DNA from: Lytechinus pictus
Lineage: Eukaryota > Echinodermata > Echinoidea > Temnopleuroida > Toxopneustidae
Assembly: GCF_037042905.1 (NCBI RefSeq)
Contig: NC_087252.1
Location: 20,787,701-20,851,700 of the forward strand
Length of the DNA: 64,000 bases
Direction of reading: 5' to 3'
In this document: piece by piece, positions 33,451-43,150 of the stretch
Position numbering within the stretch: position 1 is the first letter of the stretch
How the letters are laid out: each line of letters opens with the position of its first letter
Translations under genes and position numbers: made by a program
The notes under the pieces: model-generated
Database searches by the model: none
Told to the model about the DNA's origin: nothing
The model's input: the letters and a program-made list of their open reading frames with translations, nothing else

Positions 33451-35000
33451 GTCTCGCCTGCATAGCAGAGCAAGACTAGGCCTGCGCCGCTTTTACGACG
33501 GCAGCGTCATCAACATCAAATCTTAAGTTAACCAAAGGTTAAGTTTTTGAAATGTCATCATAACTTATTTGGACCTATATCATGAAACTTGGACATAAGG
33601 GTAATCAAGTATTACTGTATATCCTGCCTGAGTTTTAGGTCACATGACCAAGGTCAATTGTCATTTAGGGTCAATGAACTTAGACCATGTTGGGGGAATC
33701 AACATCAAAATCTTAACCGAAGGTTAAGTTTTTGAAATATCATAACTCTAAGTATATGGATATAGTTCATGAAAGTTGGACACTAGAGTAATCAAGTATC
33801 ACTGAACATCCTTTGTGAGTTTCAAGTCACATGACCAAGGTCAAAGGTCATTTAGGGTCAATGAACTTAGATTACTGTATGTTAGGGGAATCAAAACATG
33901 ATCTTAACCAAGGTTAAGTTTTTTTTTAATATCATAACTCAGAAAGTATATGGGTCTACAGTGTAGTTCATGAAACTTGGTCATACGGGTAATCAAGCTT
34001 TCAGGTCACATGACCAAAGTCAATGAACTTTGGCCGTGTTGAGGGTTTTTGTTGAATTGCCATCATAACTTTGAAAGTTTATGGATCTAGTTCATGAAAT
34101 GTGGACCAGGGCCTGACCTTTACTTTTTTTTTAGGGAGCCAGCCGGGCTCCTCAACCACTTTTTTAGGGAGCCCGCAAGGGGTTCAGGGAGCCCAAGTTT
34201 ATCACATTTTTTTTGGGGTCATAACAATGGTCAGCATTAAAACACACCAACACAATTCCTTGTTTTTATAATCATCAATACCAGGTGTATTATTATTAAG
34301 TAAATGTGAGGATTAACTGAACTGAAGAATTAATCTTATAGCAATTGACTTTTGTGAAGCCCTTTTGCTACAGTAACAGTCTAACATTGGACTTCAGGTT
34401 TTATCAGAATGAGATATAGCACTGGATAAGTCACTCTTCCTCGCTTGTCTGTTCAAATTTATATTCATTCAATCTTCAATATTGCTCAACAGATTGAGCA
34501 AGCAATAATTAATATCATTTGCAGAGAGGAAAATAAATGACAAAAACTATTGAAAATGCATTTAACCACTAGGAATACACTTTTCTTTCAGAACCTTCCC
34601 AAAATATGATATTTTCATCCTTTGCTCAATCTGTTTCATTGCATATTCAATTTCCACTCAAATCGACATTCATCTCATCCATTATTTCAGAATAGACATC
34701 TTTGTTTACATTAAACTCAGCCACAGGCACTAGGAATGCCCAAGGGGCTCATACAATGACCCCTGCCATGGGGACATACCATTGTAACCAAGCAACACAG
34801 GCTCAATGTTGACAGTTACGAGGTCACTCACTGTTTTTATGAATGAACTTTCTTGGCTGATACTAGAAAAACTTAAGGAGCAAGCCGGGCATTTTGATTT
34901 ACTTTCTAAGGAGCCCGCCAAGGTTTTAGGGAGCCAATTGCCACCGGGCTCCCGCTAAAGTCGAGCCCTGTGGACATAAGGGTAATCAAGTATCACATTT
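33451..35000 (+). repeat. DR1-carrying interspersed repeat, copy 2 (interrupted)
   Basis: It begins GTCTCGCCTGCATAGCAGAG and carries the same ~180-bp units as 4402-5184. A perfect AGGTCA-A-AGGTCA lies at about 33838-33850. An 864-bp hAT-like element (34107-34970) interrupts it; the unit resumes as 'ACATAAGGGTAATCAAGTAT' at 34974. Confidence 0.82.
34107..34970. mobile_element. 864-bp hAT-like element with 5-bp TSD TGGAC
   Basis: Ends CAGGGCCTGAC / CAGGGCTCGAC are flanked by TGGAC at 34102-34106 and 34971-34975. Subterminal repeats are 'AGGGAGCCAG' and 'CCGGGCTCC'. Deleting the element and one TGGAC restores the host repeat unit exactly as seen in copy 1. No transposase ORF. Confidence 0.88.
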
Positions 35001-35163
35001 TCACAAAATGCTGAAAATTTACCTGCTTTAATGCTACTTTTTTGCAGCCGTTTATTGGATTTTACATAAAATGTCACATTTCTGTCAGTCTGAAAGTTAT
35101 TTCTCTTTAAATCCACAAAGAAATTGTGATATTTTTTTAAATAAGAAAAATATTTTTTTCCAG

Positions 35164-35235
35164 ACACCCTACCCACCCATAGGACTCGTCATGGTGATGG
35201 GTCGGCCGACGCTTAACATCGTCTATTGGAAAATG
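35164..35235 (+). other. Possible 5' UTR exon of hnRNP K
   Basis: A strong acceptor (TATTTTTTTCCAG) and donor (AAAATG|GTGAGC) bound 72 nt. Joined to the acceptor at 35363 this would put a 17-codon upstream ORF (ATG 35191) ending at the TGA in 'GAAGTTTGA'. Inferred from splice signals alone. Confidence 0.4.
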
Positions 35236-35410
35236 GTGAGCTACCTCACCCTGTTAGATTACTGTTTTCATGTAATTCCCCCCTTTGATGGGGAAAACAA
35301 AGCAATTAAAAAAAATAACTTTATCATCACTTTTGTGTTTTTATTATGGTTCTTTCTTTGCAGGAAGTTTGAGATTCATCAGTAAGTGAACCGTGCTATC
35401 TGAAACCAAG

Positions 35411-36349
35411 ATGTCTGCAGAGAACCAAGGTCAGGTGTCGTTCCGGATACTGGTCAGCAGCAGCAAAGCTGGAGGTGTCATAGGCAAAGGTGGTCATAAC
35501 ATCAAACGCCTTCGGGAACAGTACGAAGCAGATGTGATCATTCCAAACAGTGGCGGCTCACACCGTGTCCTGCAGATATCGGGTGGTAATCTAGAGAACT
35601 GCCTGACTATCATAAAGGAGATTATTCCCCTCATTGTAGATGAGGGCTCAGGGTTTCCTGTCGATGAGACGGCTACAGCGACAGTGAGTGTCTTGGTGCA
35701 GAGCAGCCAGGTAGGGGCCATCATTGGAAGAGGAGGAGCGAAGATCAAGGAACTCCGGGAAAAGACTGGTTCCAATTTGACTGTCATGCAGGACTGCCTT
35801 CCTAATTCGACAGAGCGTCAAGTCCAAGTCATCGGCACCTTGGATGCGGTAGTGTCGGCCCTGCGAGAGATCCACGAGACATGCAGTGAATTCCCAGTCA
35901 AAGGCCAGGCCATCCCATATGATCCATCAGTTGACGTCTCCGCAGGTTACGGTTGGAATGCCGGCGGCTTTGGTGGACCGATGGGAAGAGGGGGTGGAGG
36001 AATGGGAATGCGTGGAGGTCGAGGTGGTCGAGGTGGCAGAATGGGACCAAACCAAGGGTTTGGTGGTGGCTTTGGCGGTGCCGATCATGGGGGCTTTCGT
36101 GGTGACATCCAGACCACCCAGAACACAGTCCCTAACGACCTAATCGGAGCGGTCATAGGCAGAGGCGGGGAACGCATCAGGAACATCCGTATGAATAGCG
36201 GAGCCGAGATCGAGATCGCCAACCCCGTCCCTGATGCAGTCGACAGGATCATCACTATCAGAGGCACCCATGAGCAGATCAACCATGCCCAGTTCCTGCT
36301 GCAACAGTGCATCAGGCAGTTTGGGGGAACAGCGGCACAATCATTCTAG
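35411..36349 (+). CDS. hnRNP K homologue, three KH domains, single coding exon
   Basis: A poly(C)-RNA/ssDNA-binding protein of nucleus and cytoplasm, acting in splicing, transcription and translation control in animals. The 312-aa ORF has KH1 (about 9-75, GKGG at 25-28), KH2 (about 92-158, GRGG at 106-109), an RGG/Gly-rich linker (about 185-230) and KH3 (about 237-304, GRGG). KH3 with 'TVPNDLIGAVIG' and 'DRIITIRGT' is clearly the hnRNP K type rather than PCBP. Human hnRNP K is about 464 aa; the proline-rich SH3-binding linker is missing here. An in-frame TGA (35387-35389) upstream and an A at -3 fix the ATG. The exon opens after an acceptor at 35363 (TTCTTTGCAG), so an intron exists in the 5' UTR but none in the CDS. 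Vertebrate genes have many coding introns. Confidence 0.93.
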   Translation: MSAENQGQVSFRILVSSSKAGGVIGKGGHNIKRLREQYEADVIIPNSGGSHRVLQISGGNLENCLTIIKEIIPLIVDEGSGFPVDETATATVSVLVQSSQVGAIIGRGGAKIKELREKTGSNLTVMQDCLPNSTERQVQVIGTLDAVVSALREIHETCSEFPVKGQAIPYDPSVDVSAGYGWNAGGFGGPMGRGGGGMGMRGGRGGRGGRMGPNQGFGGGFGGADHGGFRGDIQTTQNTVPNDLIGAVIGRGGERIRNIRMNSGAEIEIANPVPDAVDRIITIRGTHEQINHAQFLLQQCIRQFGGTAAQSF

Positions 36350-36954
36350 TCTTTGTCATGAAAAAGGACAATTGGAGATTTATAAAGACATTCTCTACCT
36401 CTATTCAATACAAATCTGTTGGAAATAGAGGATCAACGTATGATGGCCCAGTTAATGAAAGTAAATGACTGAAATACCTTGAGGGACATGTATTTTGCAA
36501 TGAGATGGGGTAATATTGTATGAGCCAATTTTGCCATGTACATGTTCAAGTATTTCATCAATTTCAGTTTTACTCCAGATTTTCACAAATTAGTGTGTTC
36601 ATAATTCCTTGATTTCTCTCTCCATTTGCAGCAATGATTGTGAAGGTTAAATTCACACTTTATTTTAATTCCTACATGGTGGAGAGCCTGTTATAGAAAG
36701 AGTTGCACTTGAATGCAGGTTTAGAAGGAAAAAAAAACAATCACATATCCCGTATGCATTTTACTGGTCGGAAGTCAAGTTGTGATTTTTTTTTTTTAGT
36801 TATATTTGATTGTAACTCTTTCGCCAATGGGTCCCAGATCTTGGTGTGCTACGCCTCATCATCAGTGAGATAGCCTGTTAAATACCTTACAGCATCTGCA
36901 CTTTAGCATGACTTTGGCATTTTGAATCACACTTTTTTTAAAACAATCCCTGGG

Positions 36955-37256
36955 GGTGTTTCACAAAGATTTAAATATGACTTGAGAGTTGCACTCAAAT
37001 TCCCAGTTGCTTGCCGTATAAAAGACATCACGTATTGCATAGGTCAAATTAGGAGCGTATCCAGCCGGATTTAACACAGTACCATTTTAGGGGCCATATT
37101 GTTTTTTGCACAATAGTCGGCCTCTCACAACTATTGTGTCTTATCCGGCTGGATCCCTGCTTGGGTCAAATCATGCTGTGCATATCAATCAATAAGTTGC
37201 ACGTTACGTATCATTTGCGCATCAGCATTTAAGTCAGACTCGTGAAACACCCTTCG
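36955..37256. repeat. MITE-like palindrome, GGGTGTTTCAC ends, nested inner palindrome
   Basis: The outer pair GGGTGTTTCACAA...TTAAAT / ATTTAA...GTGAAACACCC encloses a second inverted pair ATCCAGCCGGAT (37078) / ATCCGGCTGGAT (37143). Confidence 0.7.
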
Positions 37257-37549
37257 TACAAGTACCACAGAATATATCAGCCTTTGAATTTTAGGAAAAT
37301 TAACTATCTAATGGATGGAGGTGCTTCATGCAGAGATGTCAGTTTTTACACTTCTTTTCTTTTTTCTTTTTTTGTAATTTGCTGTATTTGATTCATGGAA
37401 TATATCGTTTTCTCCTATAAAATGAATTGTAGTACTAATATCATAGTAAAAATACTTTTCTTTTCTTCTATTATGTGGCTGAATCACAAGATTCAACCCT
37501 GAAATGAAATGCTGTACAAAGTGGTTGACATTCCTGGGTCCTTATATAA

Positions 37550-37819
37550 GGTCCCCGTCTTACAAACAGTTGCGATTGACCCGATCAATCGCAACTATGG
37601 ACGGCCACATCAACGTCAACATCTAAAATGCATGTTCAAAATATTTTCTAGCTGTGATGTATATTCATGCATTCATTGTTTTTTTGAAAATTCACTGTGC
37701 TGGCTCTTTGTTTACAAAGGACATGTCGCAAATTTTCTGTAGAAAAAATTATGACACTGATGGATTTCCATAGAGTAACGATTGATCAGATCAATCTTAA
37801 CTCTCTGTAAGATGGGGCC
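37550..37819. repeat. 270-bp MITE, copy 1 of the 'GGCCCCGTCTTAC' family
   Basis: Inverted ends (GTCCCCGTCTTAC / GTAAGATGGGGCC) with subterminal GCGATTGA / TCAATC and a central 'AAAATTATGACACTGATGGA'. Other copies: 59016-59274, 61390-61660, partial at 48170-48425 and 52880-53000. Confidence 0.85.
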
Positions 37820-38206
37820 ATGATATATGATCGTAAATAACAATCGATTGAATTGTTCTCACAAGTTCGAAGCACAAATGGGCCTGCATTACACAATATT
37901 TTACTTTACGAGTCGCCTGAAGAGATTGATTGAAAACCCGTCCCTCTTGCGCTCAAATGATTTAACTTTCTTTCACTTCAGTATTTGTTTTCTGTTCAGA
38001 CTATTATTAATTTTTTGTCATGGATCCAAGCAGAATTTTGGCTTTGATGGTTAAATCAGCATGTTATACTTAATAGTCACCAAATAATTACTCATCAGAG
38101 TCATCCGATCGCCATCAAAAATAATTTGTTATACAAAACACTTGCGAGGTCATGAGAGGGAGTGTGTAAAAATAATTCTATTTTATCAACTTATTGGTAA
38201 ATACCT

Positions 38207-38665
38207 GGGGGGGGGGGGGCACTCAAATTATATTTTGATGGGATGTGCCTCACGAAACCCTGAAATGGTGGTCTAAGGAACTGACCACAAGGGTAAAATA
38301 CGGGGTCGTGGGAACTAAATATGTACGTGAAAATAGGGTCTAAGGATCGTGGTACAGTAGGTACGGTGCATGCTAGCGCCGCGTGCATGTTTATGTGGGC
38401 GCTAGCGGTGCATGGAGCTGCTAGCGGAAGGAGTTGTGAAGCCGTGCGTGCAGCTCGCGCTGGACGATTTTGGCAGGGCAAGGGAACTGAGATTTTTTCA
38501 GAACCGGGGTCTTGCAAGCGGGGCGGCTTCTGAATGGAACTTTTGTCATTAGGGAGTATCTAGAGAACTGAAAATTAGGTCTGAAAAGGGGTCATCAAAG
38601 TGGCACGTCCCCGTACCACCAATATACATGTATTTGAGTGCCCCCCCCCCCCCCCCCCCCCCCCC
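38207..38665. mobile_element. About 460-bp foldback with G-run/C-run ends
   Basis: A G-run followed by CACTCAAATTATATTTTGAT is inverted at the right (ATTTGAGTG then a C-run of about 25). Left and right also share '(T)GCCTC..' and 'TGGCACGTCC' class blocks. The ORFs on both strands inside are composition artefacts. Confidence 0.75.
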
Positions 38666-39007
38666 GATGGTGAATATTGACCAGCACACAGCAGCAAGTC
38701 TGAAAAGACCAATTTACAATCTGATTACAATACATAGTAAAATTACATGATATTGTACAGCTTATAGCATTGTGGGGCTTAATGATTGAATTGGAAATTA
38801 ATTTTTGTGATCATTGGGTCATGATATAAATGTATGTAAGGTTTCCATTTCAACATATGCCCACGCTGCAAATTATGCTGTCATAGCCCCATCCATTGCA
38901 AGCTTGAAGGGGCCTTTAGGTTAGGACATGTTCCTTTTTCATGAACTACCCCCTCTTGTTTTTATCGGGAATAAATTTTCTTGGTATTGCATCACCATTA
39001 GCTCCAC

Positions 39008-39583
39008 ATTTTTCAAGTCCACCCCAGAAAAATGTTGATTTGAATAAATAGGGAAAATATCTAACAAGCATGCTGAAAATTTCATCAAAATCAGATGTAA
39101 AATAACAAAGTTATGACATTTTAAAATTTCGCTTATTTTTCACAAAACAGTGATATGCAAATGAGACAGTCGATGATGTCCCTCGCTCTTTCTTTTGTTT
39201 TTTATTGTTTGAATTATACAATATTTCATTTTTTACAGAGTTGACAATAAGGACCAACTTGATTGAAACATATAGTATTGAACAATGCTAATTGCACAAG
39301 TTCAGGGAGGAATTATCGTTGTTTCACAAGACAACGGAGAAAATTGTAATATTTCATATAAAAAATACAAAAGAAATAGTGAGTGAGTGATGTCATCAGT
39401 CTCCTTATTTGCATACCGACAAGGATGTGAATATAACTGTTTTGTGAAATTAAGCGAAACTCTAAGATGTCGTAACTTTCTTATTTTACCTGTGATTTTG
39501 ATGAAATTTTCAGTGTTATGCTTGTTGGATTTTTCTCTTTTTATTCGAATCAACTTTTTATTTGGGTGGATTTGTCTTTAAGA
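39008..39583. mobile_element. T2/Kolobok-type foldback, AAGTCCACCCC ends
   Basis: Left CAAGTCCACCCCAGAAAAAT and right, inverted, ACAAATCCACCCAAATAAAA. Inverted arms of about 170 bp include 'ATTTCATCAAAATCAGATGT' and 'AACAAAGTTATGACATTTTA'. The TTAA is kept on the right only (39579). It provides the empty-site sequence for the piggyBac-like insertion at 51592. Confidence 0.78.
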
Positions 39584-41208
39584 CTGCTACTTGTACTCAA
39601 ACATTACTTTGTGTAGCAGATTTCTACAGAGGACCGTACAGAATTGAGTTGAAAGCACTTTTCTTGTGATTGAAAATGCTGAAAAAAATTGGTAACCAAA
39701 ATTATTATTCCCTGATGCACATCCAAATTTTTGGTCTTTGGCTTGAACACTATCATAAAATAAAGTGGTTTCATTTGTAATGGTGACATGAAACTCAGTG
39801 ATACATATACATGTAATATTTAATGCAATAAGGCATTTAAAATGACGTTCATGTACACTTGTTCCAGGGGTTAAATTAAAGCTAAATGAAAGTAGTTGCA
39901 ATAAAACACTGATTTCATGAGAAAGTCTGTAAAACCAAGGTTAAGTATTACTACTAGTATATCATCGTGGATCTATATTTGGTACAGTCACATGAACTGA
40001 ACTTTGTGAAATCATAAAATCTAAGCTGATAAACGATCACACTGACGATCACCAACACAGATAGGCACACGTGGGACAGTGTATATTAGTATTGCTGGAA
40101 TAAAGACCCGACGTAAGTGCCCGAATCCGCGCTTATTTTGCTTATTTCTCAGCAATTACACAATTTCTTCCAGAATCCTTTGGCACATTTTGTATTCATA
40201 CAAACCGGCACTTGGGTGGTCATTATATTGGATTCTGTAAAAAGTCATTTTGAGATTGTTACCACAACTGGCATTTATCTTTAATTTGTGTACCGGTAAT
40301 TCATTTCTTTCAGAGTGCTTCTATTCGTTCTATATGTTTTGTTTGGCAAACAATACATTTTTTTTTGTTCCTGTGTGTAGAGTCAGGTTAGATGAGGATA
40401 AGGGAGTCATGATTAAAAATAGAAATATTCATTGCTGCCTATGTACATGTTAGACAGTATTTTAATATCTATTATTGCATTTATTCATATTGTTCCTAAG
40501 GTTTTGATAAAAGTACTGTGCGTGTACACCGTCATTGAATGGTGCGTTTGAATTACGAAAATGTATAGCTTTAACTTGTGTATTTTGGATTATACATGTT
40601 CATTGTACATGGATACATATTTTAGAAGTTAGATGATAATAAACCCCACCCATTCTCGTGTAGTCTTATCTCATGCATATTTTTTTTATTACAATTATTG
40701 GCAATTTGGCTTATTATTGGCAACCTAAGTAATTACTAGTCTTGTCGGTGATGTCCGATTCCATGCAAGAAAGAAGCAAAAAGTAATGTATTCAGATTTT
40801 TTCAGACTGAATTCCAATACTAGTAATTATGTCGCTTATTTTAACAAGAATATGTATAATATTTCGTTATAAGGTTTGGGGGAAAACATTAACTATGTTT
40901 GTAAAATTATCTATTGCATGTATTATATTGCATATATGATTATTTTTTGGACTTCTTTATTTGATATTTTCACTTTTATGAAACCAAGTAGAGGATTTGT
41001 AATTTTTATGCCGATTGTATTTTAATTTTCGATATTCTGTGCGTGACCAATAAATTGGATTGAATCAAAATCTCAATTCAATCACGATTAGTTTTGTAAG
41101 TTTGTGTTGGTTTTTTTTTTAATAAAAATAAATGTACTCTGTACATGTAGAACCTAAGTTTGTTCTTATCACATTCTTTTTTTTTATCATTAGTTCCAAT
41201 GAGTACAC

Positions 41209-42228
41209 TTAAACGGGAAGTTACCCTGACAATCAGTTTTTATAAAAACAGAAAAATTCGAGAAATATATTCAGGGGTCGATTAAAATCCATGAAAGAAT
41301 AAGAGAGTTTAAAGTTCTATACTTGTGATGTCATATGTGAGCAATTTCTTGATACATCATGTATTATGAATTCCTATAAATTCATTTTTGTTTTAAATGG
41401 ACCTTGATGATTAACCCTATTCAGGCTGGGGGGCTTCAGAGGCCCCCTTGAATGATTCGTGCAAGATTTTCGCCGCGTGAAATTTTTTACCGCACCGCTC
41501 GCTGACTTTTTACTTTCAAGTCTTGCGCAACTTTAGGGACCAGTTTTGCGTCACCCAGGTACGGGGTTCCGAAATTATGCAACATTATGTACTGTAAGTG
41601 CATGTCAGTCCAAAAAATTGACAAAGTCAATGCAAATTGTGTTTTCAACCAAAATCATAAATGGATGATTATTTTTAGTTTTGCTGGTCTAAATGTATTT
41701 ATTTTATGCTGTTTATGATCTCAGAAGAGTCCCAAACAAATGCATTGAAAAAATAATTAAAAACCAAAGGTAAAAAAACAGAGAAATACATAAGAAATTG
41801 CAAAAAACAATATAATACATAAGAAATTGATCTGATATCGCAACTTTTTCATGTACATTTGCTAAGAACACCACAAAGAATTTTTAACCAAATATAACAT
41901 TTGGAGCATATTTAGGGAGTTAATAGCAATTTACATGAAATGAATTACTACACAATTAAGTAGATTATGTCCCAGACAACCTTCATGCCAATTTTAGGCG
42001 CGGTCAATGGTCGAGATCTCAAGGGGGTGGCCTGGGCCCAGGCCCCACCCCCCCCCCCCCCGGCCATATGAACTCCCAAAATACCCCGGCCTAGATAGGG
42101 TTAAAAATGCTTTTCTTATAGAAAGGAGTAGAAATAATGGGATGATATATCCACCTAACAAATATTATTGTCTTCAATTTTTTTTTTCGAAGATTGTAAC
42201 TTATAATCTGGGAGAAATTCCCCTTTAA
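41209..42228. mobile_element. TTAA element with TTAAA(C/G)GGGAA ends, host of a piggyBac-like insertion
   Basis: Left TTAAACGGGAAGTTACCCTG, right (inverse) TTAAAGGGGAATTTCTCCCA. The inner part is split by 41411-42104. Confidence 0.6.
41411..42104. mobile_element. 694-bp piggyBac-like non-autonomous element
   Basis: TTAA both sides, TIRs CCCTATTCAGGCTGGGG / CCCTATCTAGGCCGGGG. The interior shares 'GACTTTTTACTTTCAAGTCT' and 'GCAACATTATGTA' with 51592-52375, so the two are one family. The TTAA + CCCT start is the piggyBac hallmark. Confidence 0.85.
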
Positions 42229-42284
42229 ATTGGCCAATTTCATTAAAAAAAAATAACGGCTGTGGTAATTCTGCCAGTATGGAA

Positions 42285-43009
42285 ACTACGTAAAGCATCA
42301 TCCATGGGAACTTGGATCTTTTATTTGATTTATTTATTTGATTTATTTATTTTCTTCTGCATAACAGCATGATTTTGTAAAAACAAGTGTAAAAAAAATG
42401 TAGACAAATCATAAATATACATCACGGAGCATAAAATCACTAGCGGTAGACGGATTGCCATTGTAAGCAAATATGCTTAGAATTTGACAAACCAAAACCT
42501 CAATTTTTTTATCATATTGAATGAGTCGAATGATTTAGATATAGAAGAAAAAACACTTGTAATACTATAGATAATAAAGATGGAAAATAGTGACAAAAAT
42601 GATGATTATGCTGAATATGATGATGATGATGATGGTGATTGATGATGATGGTGGTGGTGGCTAATATTCAATTCAAAATGGTTTATTCAGATAAAAAACT
42701 TTCATCACAGCACAGAGCCGAATTACAAAAAGTTTTTACAATATAAAAGATTGAAATTATAAGGAATAAGCAAAGTGTGGCATATAACAAAAAAAAAACA
42801 CAATACAATAAAACAACAAATATGGTACAAAAAAAACAAAAACTTATTACAAGACAAAAAGTGTTCAATATGACGTTGACGTCAATTACAAGAATCACAG
42901 AACTAAAACAAATAATACATTTCATAAGGATGTAATGATGATGATTTTGAGCTCTGATACCAAATGACAATAATTATAGCAAAGTTACCATAGTTGTAAG
43001 CTCTTTATG
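42285..43009. other. Intergenic with LINE-tail-like remnants
   Basis: Reverse-oriented AT-rich tails ('TTTGATTTATTTATTTTCTT' at 42325; 'CAATTCAAAATGGTTTATTC' at 42668) look like minus-strand LINE 3' ends. A (GAT)n microsatellite lies at 42600-42660. No gene. Confidence 0.45.
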
Positions 43010-43131
43010 AAACGAGGGCCCCTGGACGCCCTAGCGCTGGCAGCTAGCGCTTGAAAGAAGACTATCTTCCTGCGCGCACTTCGTTTCGTTTTTGCCTGGA
43101 TGAACAAGCGGTCAAAAGGGACCTGAATATC
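43010..43131 (+). promoter_or_regulatory. RBBP5 5' leader/proximal promoter
   Basis: This is a short, more GC-rich stretch directly upstream of the RBBP5 start codon, containing the inverted motif AGCGCTGGCAGCTAGCGCT. No TATA box is seen. The transcription start is inferred, not visible. Confidence 0.4.
43100..43126 (+). promoter_or_regulatory. RBBP5 upstream ORF (8 codons)
   Basis: ATG at 43100 reads eight codons to TGA at 43124-43126, five bases before the RBBP5 ATG at 43132. The short spacing could affect initiation if this leader is transcribed. Confidence 0.55.
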
Positions 43132-43150
43132 ATGAATTTAGAGCTTCTTG
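43132..43150 (+). CDS. RBBP5: RBBP5 exon 1 (coding part)
   Basis: 19 coding nt (MNLELL + 1 nt), donor G|GTAAGT, phase 1. Confidence 0.9.

Larger units (their letters stand above)
36350..41070 (+). other. hnRNP K 3' UTR and downstream sequence, with MITEs
   Basis: The 3' end is not certain. AATAAA signals outside TEs are at about 40103, 40636 and 41050. The stretch contains the MITEs listed separately (36955, 37550, 38207, 39008). No second gene is recognised. Confidence 0.45.

Noticed and set aside
38191..38533. 108- and 70-codon ORFs
   Set aside because: They lie within a foldback element on both strands, with no recognisable domain.
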